In this document: piece by piece, positions 37,735 through 50,305 of the stretch
How the letters are laid out: every line of letters starts with the position of its first letter
Numbering within the stretch: position 1 is the stretch's first letter
Assembly: GCA_028551475.1 (NCBI GenBank)
Contig: CM052356.1
Location: 22,719,884-22,783,883 of the forward strand
Length of the DNA stretch: 64,000 bases
Reading direction: 5' to 3'
DNA from: Casuarina equisetifolia
Lineage: Eukaryota > Streptophyta > Magnoliopsida > Fagales > Casuarinaceae
Notes under the pieces: generated by a model
Told to the model about the DNA's origin: nothing
What the model saw: only the letters and a program-made list of their open reading frames with translations
The model's database searches: none
Program-made: the position numbers and the translations under genes

Positions 37735-39140
37735 AGGCAAAAGGTATGTAGACTATCAAAGCCCACCTTTATGATAAAATGAAAAAAAAAAAAAAAGCAC
37801 TGATGTTACTATTTCCACAACCTTTTTTTTTTACCATTTCTTCCTTCTTAAAAGTTTCTTCTAACAAGAAAAATAAAGGACTTGTTGGCTAAAGAATTAC
37901 AATGCGAGAGTTGAATATCAAACAAGTACACCTAAGAAATAACTTTAGTTTGAGCAAAAAGGAGTATCAAAGAATAATAGCTTGGAATGGCTTCATACTA
38001 CCTTCCTAAACCTTCAAGAAAATAGAAATGGTTTTCGATGGATGCCATTTGGTCATAGAGAGATTTGAAGTTATTAAGATGTTTAGACAAATGTCTCAAT
38101 TCCTTCTACAAGTGATGAATATGGGAGACTAGGTTGATTTTTCGAGCCTCAAAGCACTAAGTAAACATAGCCAAGAGATCATTCTAAACTTTGAAAGGTG
38201 TCTTAAGTTAAGACTTTCAGGCACTACCATTGAACCAAAATTATAGTTAATAGTCAAGCATACCATATCATTTAACAATGTCCCAATAATGCATATAGGC
38301 TTGCTTGTTACCCATTGGACCCTACCCACGTGCCATGTGCCAACATTTCTAGATTAAATGCATGACCTAACTCCTCTTTAGAAAGGGTGCCAATCACCCA
38401 TGATTTAAGAATTGTTCAATTCTTCTTGTGCCTTAGAATGGGGGTTGGGTGTTTCTTCTACACCAATGAGTAAGAAACGTGATGGAGAAGTTGAGTAGCT
38501 TATGTGATGAGCAAGGGAAGGGTTTGAGTAACCTAGGGTAAATAGTTGGAATCGGAAAATTTCAAGAGGACAAAATTGGAGACTTTGGAGGATTCCAAAT
38601 TTCTTAGGCAAATATTTTATTGTTTTATTGTTAGAGGATTTCAAATTTGATTTTCTCTTAGATAAATTGTAATACTGAGATATGTTCTTAAAATTTTATA
38701 CTCTCTTATTATTTGATGCATGAACTTATATATTCATTAAAAAAAAATTTGGAGACTAACATTTGTGGAATATGGCCATTTGACCTTCTTGACAATTTTA
38801 GAAGGAAGAGCGTACATTCCTATTCTTTGATACCAAAGTAAAGGAAACAAAGAAGAGAAATGAAACAAATATGTGTCTGTGCATTCCCAAACTTAGTGAT
38901 ACAAATTTATGAACACCTATTTGTAGACAATTGTGTACAATGGAATGAAGCATATTCTAACAATTTACAAACTGAAATGGATTAGAGAATAATGTTACAG
39001 TAGAGGGTAATATGGTTACCAATGGTGAATTCGTATGCTAAGAAGCTTTTGACTACAGTTGAGAGGTATCTTTCTCTATTTTTGTTGCTAAGATGGACTA
39101 TAATGTGTATTCTGCCTTGCTAGAAGGAGCTGGTTGCATG
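37735..39140 (-). mobile_element. Copia-D remnant in block A (5' LTR and gag only)
   Basis: On the minus strand, gag-like words HLSKHLNNFKSLYDQM and FLEGLGR lie near 37990-38100, preceded by leader and by an LTR-like segment at about 38865-39140. Block B has the same parts plus integrase, RT, RNase H and a second LTR, so block A has lost the 3' two-thirds. About 170 bp near 38587-38757 is present only in A. Confidence 0.6.
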
Positions 39141-40525
39141 ATGTTAAAGTCCGAGTCTCGGAGCAGTACCTTTTTTATTATTTATTTATTATTTTTCACT
39201 TGGTGGCTGGTTACACAATAGAGTAACCCTTTCTTTCCCGTTAGACCTTTCATCACTGGAGCCATGGAAATAGTTACGTGAATCTTATGTTCACGAATAT
39301 ATGATTCCTTGTTGGTCCAACTGTTGGGCAATAGAAGGAGCGGACCCTCCTATCTCCTGTCATCCATCCATGATCCTCATGTCATTGTCTTAACTGTAAT
39401 TTAGATTTGATCCCTACTTAACATGGCGCTGTGATCAACATGATTAAGACAATTCAAAAAATGAGGTCCCACGCACTCTAAAACCCCCTGTGCACAAGAA
39501 GAGAAGACAAGAAAACGAGTAGCTTGTGGAGCCGCCGGGAGTTGGTTGTACATCAACATTAAGATAGATTTATCAAGTTTAGAAATATTCAGACAAGACT
39601 GCCGACCTTCACCAGCAAAAAGTTTTGGCTCCTCTTTGCGTACTTGGTCGTCACCGAAAGTTAGTTTCATCAGTAGGCGCCACTCTCATGGATTCTACCC
39701 ATGAACAACTGAGTTTGGAATGTTCACCACCCAGTTTTGGAAGTCCCTTTTATCAGAGACTTCTACAATGTCACAACTTACATATAAAAATGACCATAAG
39801 AAAAGTGGAAAAAAGGAGTAAAAGGGTGAAACAATTCTTATTATGGAATATCTGCTTTTCCACGAGATCCATGTTTGATACTTTCCGGACTTTTTTTTCC
39901 AATAAATTCCCTTTGCTCAAACGTGTTGCATTAGCAGCATAAAGAACAATGAGCATAATGTTCAATTAATCGGAAGAGCATCACATCGGATGCAAGTAAC
40001 CGTCCCTTTCAGTGCAGCCTTTATCATAAGCAGATTTCTGAAGCACTAGAGAAATCTATAGTGACTCCGATATTCCGGAGTTGGTGCCCGTCGATGTGTT
40101 GTCACAATTTCCATTACTCTCGTATGCCTTGGGTTTGAACGAAAGATTGATTGATTGACTAAAACACTAAAAAGCTAAAGCCACGAGAAAACTCCAAGAA
40201 GTTGAAAAAGAGAATATGGCTTTTACAAACCTCCAGTATTTTCTACATTTATTTGTAATTTGCAAGCAAGGCTAGACATGACAACCGTAGTTCTGCTCTG
40301 CAGGAACGAGTTATTCTTGACGGGAAGAACAAAATGCAAAGTCTAAGCTGAAAAGTGTGTTCCACGCGAAGAAATATATCCTGTCCATGGTTTTTATTCA
40401 TTGGTAATATATCCTTCCTGGTATTGAATGTTACCCAACATCGGAACACCGCTAAACGAACCCACTCTAAGGATTCTAGCCTAAAATATGCTTTGAGAGC
40501 TACAGAATCGCTTTCTTTTGTTTAT
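39141..40525 (+). repeat. Duplicated block A, right segment
   Basis: It matches 62629-64000 (offset ~23480) up to the window end, so the true right limit of the duplication is not seen. No recognised gene; the shared frames 39401-39670 and 62961-63152 (minus) show no known domain. Confidence 0.85.
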
Positions 40526-42199
40526 GCTTCTTCTTTTGGGGATCTGGTCATGTATGACTTTACATCTGTAGAAACATTGTGGGGATACACAATCTTTTAT
40601 TCTCGGAAACATTGCCTAATGGGGGAACTAAAAGGAAATAATAAAGAATCGTCTGGATTTACACCTGTAATATGAGCAGTCACTTTGTGCTCCTTTGCAG
40701 CTAAAAAAAACATTTCACACGCAGAGACATTGCCAAAAAAGGGCACAAAAGAGTAAAAGAGATCATTGACAAAAGTTAGAACTTCCACTATTAGCAGTTG
40801 TGTTTTTTTTATTCAAGGGCAATGTTTAGAATCTTCTAGCATCAATTACACTACCCAGGTGAGCCGGGGCCGGTAAACGTCAAGGCGAGACCAAGACCAA
40901 TACTTACTATAAACAATACTCACCCCGCAGGATTGCATGTGTTAGGATTATCGTCGTGTGGCCCTCTAATGATTATTGAACTTTACCGACAACAGTGACT
41001 TCGAACACAATTCTGGGCCACAATTGCGATTTGACTAATCTGAAAGAATAGGTTCTGTTTACACAGACGCCAGATGGCTGCTAACTTTTTTTTTTTTTTT
41101 CTTCCTTTGTTATTTTTATGTTTACCTTTTTACGCAAAGGAAATGAAGAATTTTGGTGTCTCGATCTCTTATTTCCAACTAAGCCAAGACATCTTAAGCT
41201 TTCTACTTATTGTTGAGTTAAATAACTCAAAAATCAAATATCATGATCTTCCAGGCAAAGAACATGATGTTTGTTTTGCTTAACGTCTCGGAGTTGGTTA
41301 GCGTCTGGCTTTATTCTGATCATTCTTCAGATGGACCCTTCTTTTAGTGGGGAGACAAATTGCCCGAGTTTCTGGTTTCAGCATTCACTATCAAAAAAAT
41401 GGAATTCATTGCAATGGCACTAGAGTCGTAGTTCAGAAGTATCAAAATGAAACCGAGAGCTCTAAATTAACGCATACTTCTAGATTTAACTCCACTTAAT
41501 TTGAAAGACGGTAATTGAAGTACAAAATAACTACACGTCCAGCCATCATGTGAAAAAAGAATCAACGTCACGATTTTGTTGCTCCATGGAACCTTCAAAT
41601 GAGCAGTGTTAGAGTGAGGCAAAGATATGCAGATCATGGGGAAGTGGGGGATTTAGCCTCCAGGCCCTTAACATGTCCGTTCACCTTCCAAGAACCATGC
41701 AGAACAATCATTTGTAAGTACAATCAGCCCATCAACGACGGCGTTTAAACTCTGCCTATTACAAACTCGTATGGGACCAAAGCATACGGGCATGGCTGAA
41801 ACAAGCCCAAAAAACCCACAAAGGTGTTGAGGGGTGGAAGCCCAGAACAAAATCAAAATCAAGTCCCCGGAAGCACTGAGTTAAGCAGGAGAAGTACACA
41901 AAAACTTTACAAGAGTTCACTGGTAAACTATAAGCTTGTCATGACAAGAGCCTTTAGTTGCATCAAGTACCAGGCACCGGGCGCTAATTGGCTTCAAGCG
42001 CGGAAAGAGGCCTATGAGGAGCATTACACAGGCAGATCAGTAAGGCATAAACACTCGTGTATCCCTTGAACACAAATACAATAGAATTGTTAATGTTCTG
42101 GGTAATCTGACCTAGATCTTAACATTGTTTAACTAGCATGTGGCTTGAGGGGAGGCAATTATTTTTGTTAAAGAGAAAGAAAAGACCGAGTACATTACC
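40526..42199. other. Unassigned sequence after block A
   Basis: A T-run follows 41087. No repeat, RNA gene or convincing coding region is recognised. The counterpart of 40526 in block B would lie beyond the window. Confidence 0.5.
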
Positions 42200-42640
42200 T
42201 TCTTTTGTTTGCTGGATTGTGATGCCCTCAAACATTGTGATTGCTCTAAGGCTTGCTTCCCCAGCCCCTCCGTCCGTCACTTCTGGCTAAGCATCTTTCG
42301 GCGGAGGAAAGGCGGCGGCCAGTCGCTTCTGGCAAGGCTGCCAGTCTACCCCTCTCAAGCCTACTAAAATAGCTTACGCTTACCGAGCCTAGTCTACTAA
42401 AATAGGGCTACAGCAAGCAAGCTTTCCCCCTTTGTTTGTTGTGGGTCGCGCCTCACCGCAGGCACTGAATGAATGACGCTAGTGGAGACAAATTCCTTCC
42501 GGCTAATAAAGAGACTACTCCAGTCTTCCCAGAATTCCTTCTTCTCCCTAAGAATTGAACGAACCAAGTTCACCTATACGAGAGTGAGGAATAAAAACCA
42601 ACAATAAACTTCCCACTTTTTATGTCCCACGATTCTACTA
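42200..42640. other. Probable mitochondrial DNA insertion (NUMT)
   Basis: The stretch is clearly richer in GC than its AT-rich neighbours. It contains two AGTCTAC/GCCTACTAAAATAG-type repeats and words such as GGGTCGCGCCTCACCGC, in the style of plant mitochondrial intergenic DNA. No mitochondrial gene is identified, so the origin is an impression that needs a search. Confidence 0.45.
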
Positions 42641-43020
42641 GTTTAGAAAGAAAGAGAAGGAAAATGACCTGTAATATTGAGATATATCTATATATTTTTG
42701 TATATTATATTTTATTAATATAAATTTATATTTTTATCTAATAAAAAAGAATTCACTGGCTATAACTATAAAATCTCCCCAGGTGGGATTTAAACTCTTG
42801 TGCCGATGCCAGAGTTAATTACAATTCCGACGTGACTCATCTATCACCTCTGGGAGAAAATCCACGAATATTCCAGCCAACAATGCTGATTTACATCGGT
42901 CATTGGCTATTGCTTTCTTAGTATGGCATCTTTTTGTTCGCTGTCCACTGGTGGTATTATTGTATATAAATGTAGATAGAGAAAGGGACCAACCCCTATG
43001 GGCCGGGTTATCCACAATGG
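42641..43020. other. Unassigned AT-rich sequence before block B
   Basis: It includes an AT-rich tract at about 42680-42740. Homology to block A begins only near 43050. Confidence 0.5.
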
Positions 43021-43408
43021 GTGGAAGAGCAGGTCAAGACAGAATGCAACCGCTCCTGTCACAGTGGTAAGAAATAAACCGTTTGTGGTAAGAAGTAAAT
43101 TATCATGATAATCGTTCATGCATTCAGTTAACAAAGATAAGCATTAAGCATATGGTCAGATCTTTGTGATCCTTCAGGTTTCCTTGTCATGGAATCTAAT
43201 TAAGATAATTACACTTTCTCCAAACTTCCGTTAGACTCGACACGGGTACAAACCATTTCGTTGTATGAGATGATCTAAACAAAATTTTCTTTGGCAATAG
43301 GTGCAGTCGGAGGAAGTGCAGCTAGTGGAAGAGCAGCCAGAGAAAGATAGCATACCCCCCACCCTAAGAGACCCAGGGATGACGTTGAAGCCCAAGGGTG
43401 GGAAGTAG
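43021..43408 (+). pseudogene. 5'-truncated copy of the small three-exon gene
   Basis: The end of exon 2 (to 43066, followed by a GT donor) and all of exon 3 (43301-43408, after CAATAG) correspond to 16261-16320 and 16509-16601. Exon 3 keeps an open frame with EEQPEKD and ends LKPKGGK and TAG, but has extra residues near its start. Exon 1 and most of exon 2 are absent because block B homology begins here. Intron 2 has about 70 extra bases (near 43183-43252). Confidence 0.75.
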
Positions 43409-43440
43409 TTGTCTCTTTGGTTCCTTTATGTCTAGCTTAT

Positions 43441-43571
43441 TGTAGAAATGCAGGGCCTAGTTGGTGAAAACCAAGAACTTGGTGATCAATGGGGGTAACT
43501 GGCACCTTTATAAGGTGCATAACTGGAGTCCCTTGCCTAGGTGTGAAATTGCTATTTCTGCAGTTTCTATA
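43441..43571 (-). repeat. TRIM LTR 1 (type 2)
   Basis: 131 bp. The minus strand starts TATAGAAACTGC and ends CATTTCTACA. It is the outer left edge of the cluster. Confidence 0.8.
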
Positions 43572-43672
43572 CTCCCCTGCAGATGATCATTGGATTCATT
43601 GATCGGTATGAGTCTAGCCATAATAGGAATTGGAGAGCCCACCTAATTTAAAGGGCCTTGACTTTGATACAA

Positions 43673-43803
43673 TGTGGAAATATAAAGCCCAATTGGTGAA
43701 AACCAAGAACTTGGTGATCAAGGGGGCTAATCGGCACTTTTATAAGGTGCAGAACTAGAGTTCCTTGCCCTAGTGTGGGACTGCTGCTTTTGTAGTTTCT
43801 ATA
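43673..43803 (-). repeat. TRIM LTR 2 (type 2)
   Basis: 131 bp, a direct repeat of LTR 1. A decayed PBS (TTGTATCAAAGTC, minus strand) lies just to its left. Confidence 0.8.
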
Positions 43804-43851
43804 CTCCCCTACAAACGAATACTTGATTTATTGATCGGTGTGAGTTTGGTT

Positions 43852-43981
43852 TATAGAAACTACAGAAACAGCAGTCCCACACTAGTGTGAAGGACTCAAG
43901 TTCTGCACCTTATAAAGGTGCTTGTTGCCCCCTTTGATCACCGAGTTCTTAGTTTTCACCAATTGGGCCTTGCATTTTTAC
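43852..43981 (+). repeat. TRIM LTR 3 (type 2)
   Basis: 130 bp in inverted orientation to LTR 2. It is followed by PBS TGGTATCGAAGTC and then by the type 1 internal sequence, so this unit is a type 2/type 1 hybrid. Confidence 0.8.
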
Positions 43982-44063
43982 TGGTATCGAAGTCATTTTC
44001 CTTACTCGTGTGTGGGGTCCAGTCCTAGTGAGCAAAGTTAACCGAGCTTAGATTGAAGGGGAG

Positions 44064-44188
44064 TGTAAAACTATTAGTCCCACACCAGTAAGGGCACTCG
44101 AAAAAAATCACGTCTTTATAAGTGTTGGACCTCATCTCACCACTGCCTATGAGTTTTGGTGGGCCAACTGTGGGGCTCATTTGCTTAC
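44064..44188 (+). repeat. TRIM LTR 4 (type 1)
   Basis: 125 bp from TGTAAAACTATTAG to TTGCTTAC. PBS TGGTATCAGAGC follows. Confidence 0.85.
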
Positions 44189-44270
44189 TGGTATCAGAGC
44201 TATTTTCCTTACTCGTGTGTGGGGTCTAGTCCCAGCTAATAAAATTAACTAAGCTTAAATTGAAGGGGTG

Positions 44271-44392
44271 TGTAAAACTATTAGTCCCACATCGATAAGG
44301 GAGCTCAAAAATCACAGCCTTATAAATGTCGGACCTCATCTCACCACTACCTATAGGTTTTGGTGGGCCAATTGTGGGACTAGTTTACTTAT
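44271..44392 (+). repeat. TRIM LTR 5 (type 1)
   Basis: 122 bp, preceded by polypurine ATTGAAGGGG and followed by TGGTATCAAAGCC. The next unit is inverted, so two PBS regions meet near 44393-44433. Confidence 0.85.
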
Positions 44393-44433
44393 TGGTATCA
44401 AAGCCATGATTTAGGAAAATAACTCTGATACAA

Positions 44434-44555
44434 GTAAGTCAATGGGCCCTATAGTTGGCTCACCAAAACCTATAGGCAGTGGTGAGATAAGGTCCGACAC
44501 TTATAAGGTCGTGATTTTTGAGCTCTCTTATTGGTGTGGGACTAATAGTTTTACA
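44434..44555 (-). repeat. TRIM LTR 6 (type 1)
   Basis: 122 bp, minus orientation, ending (as LTR start) at TTTTACA 44555. Confidence 0.85.
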
Positions 44556-44637
44556 CTCCCCTTCAGTCCAAGCTTAGTCAACTTTGCTAGCTGAAATTGG
44601 ACCCCACACACGAGTAAGGAAAATGGCTCTTATACAA

Positions 44638-44759
44638 GTAAGCAAACAGGCCTCATAGTTAGCCCACCAAAACCCATAGGTAGTGGTGAGATAAGGTCCG
44701 ATACTTATAAGGCTGTGATTTTCGAGCTCCCTTACCAATGTGGGACTAATAGTTTTACA
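44638..44759 (-). repeat. TRIM LTR 7 (type 1)
   Basis: 122 bp, a direct repeat of LTR 6 with an ~82-bp internal piece between. Confidence 0.85.
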
Positions 44760-44840
44760 CTCCCTTCAGTCCAAGCTCGATCAACTTTGCTGACTAGGAT
44801 TGAACCCTACACACGAGTAAGAAAAATGACTCTGATATCA

Positions 44841-44962
44841 GTAAGCAAATGGGCTCCACAGTTGGCCCACAAAAACCTATAAGCAATGGTGAGATGAGGT
44901 CCGACACTTATAAGGCCTTGATTTTCAAGCTCCCTTACTATTGTGGGACTAATAGTTTTATA
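44841..44962 (-). repeat. TRIM LTR 8 (type 1)
   Basis: 122 bp, with PBS remnant CTGATATCA just to its left. Confidence 0.85.
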
Positions 44963-45044
44963 CTTCACCTCAATTCAAGCTCGGTCAACTTTGCTGGCTG
45001 GGATTGGACCCTATACACGAGTAAAGAAAATGGCTCTGATACTA

Positions 45045-45166
45045 GTAAGTAAATGGGCCCCATAATTGGCCCACCAAAACCCATAGGCAGTGGTGAGATG
45101 AGGTTTGACACTTATAAGGCTTTGATTTTTAAGTTTTTTTATCAATGTTGGATTAATAGTTTTACA
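45045..45166 (-). repeat. TRIM LTR 9 (type 1)
   Basis: 122 bp, the most changed copy and the right outer edge, followed by CTTAT. Confidence 0.85.
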
Positions 45167-47212
45167 CTTATGAATGGAACATACTAGTGCATGTTTAGTA
45201 TAAATAAAATAGTTTTGTCGTGAAAGTTGTTATCCTGGTCTTTGTTGTTTTTTGTCTAGAGCAATGTACTAAAAACCTTTAAGGCATGCCATAGGCTTTA
45301 CTTATGAGGCACTAAGTTATTAAGTGAATGCTAATTTCTATGTGTATCCGTTTGTTTACCTATATAACATGATCAAAGTTTAGGCTGCTATTTTGAGACT
45401 TATTGTGACCAACTAGGGAGGGCGAGAATTGATCATGAATTCAAAATAGGTTTACTCATTTTTCTCTTATATACTACAACCCCAAAGAAAAATCATCAAT
45501 CTTGAAAAGGATCATTCTAATCCTATCACAATTAGACCCCTAACAGGGTAGCATAAGATGGGGCCACTTTTTTTGTGCCCATCTATTTCAACAATAACAG
45601 AAAAACCTATTCTTTTTTATACTATAAGAGGAGAAAGAAAATCTTTATCACTCATCTCCATCCTGCCCCACTAAACTAACAAAGTAAAACAATATCAAGA
45701 AGTAAATAAGTGCAGTGACTAAAAAACTTCCTTTAAAACGATCTTCCCAATCATATGGATTTCTAGGTTAAAGCCTCCATTTTCAACAAGATCAAGAGAT
45801 TAATCAGATGGAGAAATGGAGATAGAACAAGCTCAGAGGCTAGTTATATAATGCAATTTTTTATGGTACTAACTAAATAATCATATAGGTTATTCTTTTA
45901 TTGCAGTTCTTAAGATACTAATGATTGAACATTTTGTTAAGTACTATAATATCATAATATACAAATTAAGGTTTTCTCAAGTTCTACAACTCTCACATGC
46001 TTCCTATAATGAACTATCCAAACATGTCAAAAATAAATTTAATCTACAACAAAAACACAAGCCTTTAGTGAATTCTTCGCACAAGACCTCTTAAACGTCT
46101 TTTTGCCGTGGCCATTATTCTGAAAAGATTGTTCATCTCAACATTTTTAATTGATTGGGTTTTCTTTCCTATTGAACCAAGCAAAATTCAAGTAGGCGTG
46201 AACCTTTTTGGCTTTGTGGATGATTCTCCACTTTTATTCTCTATCCAAAGCTTTTTAGTTAAATAACATTTGGAATTACACAGTAAATCAATCCCCAGTT
46301 ACTATTGCCTGTATAAAAGGCTCTTTGAGTTGCTCACGATCATCCTATTTTCATAGATGTGGGAAAGGATTTCGACCATCTATTGTGGGAGTCCAGCCAA
46401 GAATATGTAGGCAAGAATTAAATTGTGGCTATATGAGGAAACAATTCATTTAAGTAATGAAAAATTATAGGATACAAAAAGCATGTGGCTTAGTTGACAG
46501 CTTTGTGTCACTTAAAACTAAAAATTTTAAATTCGACACTCAATCCCCCTACATTCCCATTTATCTAACAGAAAAAAAAATTATTTGCAGAAGACAACAT
46601 TAGAACTTTGTTGACAATCTTTGCAAAAGAGATAATTATAAATTAATTATTGATTACTAATGATCTCCTGCAACTTTCGGTCGGCTATGGTTGAAGAAAA
46701 GATACAAAAATAAGGCATCCCAATTCAGTCGGACTCATTCAGCTACTAATACTAAATACTTTCCCTTCACACTATTAAGTCATCCTTGAAATGACATTAT
46801 AACACAGGGCACACGGATTTCTGAGAGGTCCGAATTGGTTGAAAGGACCTGCAAACCAGACATCTTGTTGAAATGACCCGTGACAGAAAGAGAAAAAAAG
46901 CTATAGCCAACTTTCTTTTAAATAAATAAATAAAGAGGGCGGGGTTTGATGGTAAGAGACGAGAAAACAAAGCCGGCAGGCCACGGGATGGAAGTGATCA
47001 ATTATTAAAATGTCTTTCGAATGATTAAGGTGTACTTATCAGGAATTTTCTTTCACCTTCTATTCCCTAATTACGGTTTTAGTATTGCCCTATTATGTAC
47101 TACTTTCTCAACCTTGTTTATGAAAAAGGAAAGAGATTTTGGATGGGCAGATTACAATGAATTGCAATACTAAACTCAGAATTTCATTGTTGGTGTTCTT
47201 CAAAACCCAACG
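45167..47212 (+). repeat. Duplicated block B, left segment
   Basis: It matches 16629-19133 with many substitutions and indels. No gene is recognised. Homology ends at AAAACCCAACG (47212). Confidence 0.88.
46659..46763 (+). repeat. Single copy of the 104-bp unit that is tandem in block A
   Basis: One unit containing AGGCATCCCAATTCAGTC, at the place where block A has four (18137-18546). Confidence 0.85.
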
Positions 47213-48342
47213 TTGGTAAATCTTGTGAATTCTAATATAATGAATTGTGCTTTTACAAATTTCTTTCGTATAAACAAAACTAATAAGGGAGAGTGTGAAC
47301 TTTTACCTTCTCACGTATGGCATCCCGAACAATCATTGAAACTTTTTGTGGTTGTCGTGTTTCTACAGATCACTTAATCATGACCGTCTGCAACATGGTA
47401 TCAATTTTGGTCAAATAGCAAGTCATTTGAAGGAATCGCAAGACAGAGAGTAAAAGAGAAAGGGAGAGTTGCAGGCTTCAGGAACTCTTCTCTTGAAGCT
47501 AGATGTCAAACAAAGGATCCCAGTTCACCCTGCAAGCATCACAGGCTTTAGCCTTCTGGTGCTTACTTCCTTTCGATGACCAAGATTCACAGATGGAACA
47601 TAGAATAATCAAACAAAATTTTAACCAAACCACGAAGTCCAAAGCATTCAAACCAAATTTTTCTTCGCAATCATTCTTTTGACTTAAGTTGAAGGAAAAT
47701 CTCGGTTTTCCACCATTTTACATGCTGCTCTTAGCTGCCTTCAACAGTCGCATTTATAATGGCTATCATTACCAGTGTTTCCGGATTTAGTATTTGCTTT
47801 CTCTTTCAGGCTTATTAGACCACAAATGCAACGCCTTTTGAATAGTGCACTAGTGAAAACGAAAAGGACGTTTCGGGAAGTTGTGCTCTGCGTGTTCACA
47901 ACAGGGACCCGATATCCCCCACCAACCACTCGAAAAGTTACAGCAAGGGCCAAGCTGATAGAAATGTATGAGGCATTTTGTCCCTTCCTGGGGTTCTTTG
48001 AATCGTGAAAGTGCCCCACGGTGATCTTCAACCGACCATATTCTTTTAAGGTCCTTTTCTACATTTTCACAAGGAGAAGACACGTTTGAGAATAATACAC
48101 TTGTAATTCAAGCAGTACATGGAGCATTTTAAGCATGCAACCAGAAGGACCTTACACGGTTCCCTAAGCTACTCTTACTTTCTGTTAATGGACAATCTGC
48201 CATCTAACATGGCGTTGTCATTACATTACAGGAGCAAAGCTACAATATAAAAGCGAAACTTGATACTCGAGCTGCAAAAAAAAACAGGATTATTGAGAAC
48301 GATGGGGTGGTCCAACGAGAGGAACCGTCTTTTGTCCCTTGT
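47213..48342. other. Unassigned sequence downstream of the SWEET gene
   Basis: Not shared with block A. Overlapping short frames near 47741-48083 on both strands have no recognisable domain. It includes the presumed 3' UTR of the SWEET gene just below 48343. Confidence 0.5.
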
Positions 48343-50253
48343 CTAGTCGTGCCCATGCTGAACTCCATTTCCGTTGGATTGATTCTCTTGGTGGCCAAAT
48401 TTAGGAAGGCCCATCTCCAAAGATTCTTCACGTGTTGGTTCCTCGGTCCTGCCCTTGTTGTCGCGGTAGATGAAGTATACTATGAGTTGTACGGCCCCCA
48501 GGCCACACCCAAAGCCATTCGGCACCTGCAACAGCAGAACGCATTTCCATCAAAGCAGATAACGAGGGGGTTGTTTCGTGACTGACGGAATTTCAGAAAT
48601 TAAGAGAGAAAGTACTTGAATTTGGAACTGAAATTAGCCAAAGAGGAAACACTTTTAATGTACAATTTGGAAGAAGAAGAACTTACAGCAACAAAAGGAT
48701 CACGGCCGAGTAGACCAAAGATAAACCAGGAAGTGCCGCACAGGAACACAAACAGCGACAGGAAGAACGGCATGAATTCGACACTCTTCGTTCTGATCAC
48801 AGTCCTCTTCATGTACATTCACAACCCAAATATACATTATTCAACCATCTAATGTAGTAATTAAAGCACATGTGCTCAAACAAATAGCATATGTCCTTTG
48901 AGTGGAAATGGCCCACTATAAAGCATTAGTCTAGACGTATCCAAATTGCCTACGACTTGAAGCTCCTTAGTTACAGCAAGTGGCTGCGACAGTCTGTGGG
49001 ACCGAATCAATCTGGGTCTTCTCAAAGAATTAAAAAGCAAAAGAAAGAAAGAAAGAAAGAAAGAACTTACCAGAATTGAAAGAGGTGAGCCATACATGAT
49101 GATGGAGAATATGGTCATAGCCAAGCCGCAGAAGAGCTTCCTGCCTCCGCCATGCAGGACAAAGAGGGACACCAAGGCCACGACCAAGAAAACGGAGAGC
49201 ACGCACACGAAGAGCCCCAAAATCTTAGCCTTTTCCTTCTTGGGGGCATATATGATGAAGATCACCACATAAACGAACTCAATTGCTGCCCCGGTGCCGT
49301 TGATAGTTGATACTAAAATGTTGTTGGGCGACACAAACGGGAGGCCATACCTGTTATTGTAGCATGTTATTTTCAACTGAAAATCCAGTAATTAGACTTC
49401 AAAAAAATTGAACTGCAAAAAACCCCAAAATAGAAAAAAAAAAAAAAAAGGATTCAATTTTATTGCATATTTTCAAAAATTTCTGTGGGTATAAATTGGG
49501 AGATATATTACAGATCTTGTTGCTCATACGTTTGTAACTAATTTGCGAAAAATTTGGGAAGAAAATTTCGGAATGGTGAAGGCCAGTTAAAGTTCCGTAG
49601 GCAACATGTAAAGATATTAGATATTAACTAACCAGCAGACAATTTCTTTTCATTTCTCTCTCTTTCTTTTTTTTTTTTTGGAAAGCAATATGGGGGCCAT
49701 GTTGTCCCGTCGTCATTACCACCGTCCAAAACTCCATCACGGGAGCCCTGGATTAACTGAAGTTAACGTGGATTTACAGCAAATACCTATCGCCATTATT
49801 ATCAACACAGACAATCCAAGAAATAGACAGGGAGTTTACTGTTAAAAGGGAGCAGAAGGAGAACAGAAACAGTGCAAAGAGGCAGTTAAAGAAAGAAGGC
49901 TACCAAGCGGAAAGGAGGCAATTGAGCAAGGTCATCACGTATGGAATGCCTGAAAACTGCTCGGTGGACTTGTGCTGGATGATCCTCTTAAAAGTAATCC
50001 TGCCACAAGTACCAATTTGTTTCACGATTCCTCGTATAAAGGGAAAGTAAAACAGCCATTAATTGTTCAGATTAAGCCAACAGGAGAAGATATAGTGCTC
50101 GCTAGTAACAAGGAAAGAGAGTGGAGAACAATTATGCATGTAGGAGAATCAAAAAGCAGTAACATGCAGACTCCAAATCGGTCTGTACATACCCTTTTGG
50201 GGAAAGATGATAAACAAACAACTTTTACCGCTTAAAGGAAGGAAGATCAGAGA

Positions 50254-50305
<52 letters not shown>

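Larger units (their letters stand above)
43441..45166. mobile_element. TRIM-type mosaic: nine LTRs of two types, both orientations, one target duplication
   Basis: The whole cluster starts TGTAGAAATG, ends TAGTTTTACA, and is flanked by CTTAT (43436-43440 and 45167-45171); block A has the empty site. LTRs of 122-131 bp alternate with internal pieces of about 50-100 bp that carry only a PBS (TGGTATCAGAGC or variants) and a polypurine tract (GAAGGGGAG). There is no coding capacity, as in terminal-repeat retrotransposons in miniature. Orientation and type change along the array: type 2 minus, minus, plus; type 1 plus, plus, then minus four times. Open frames here (for example 44849-45052) are incidental. 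Confidence 0.88.

Noticed and set aside
44849..45052. A 67-codon frame in the TRIM array
   Set aside because: It crosses LTR 8 and an internal piece; the units have no coding capacity.
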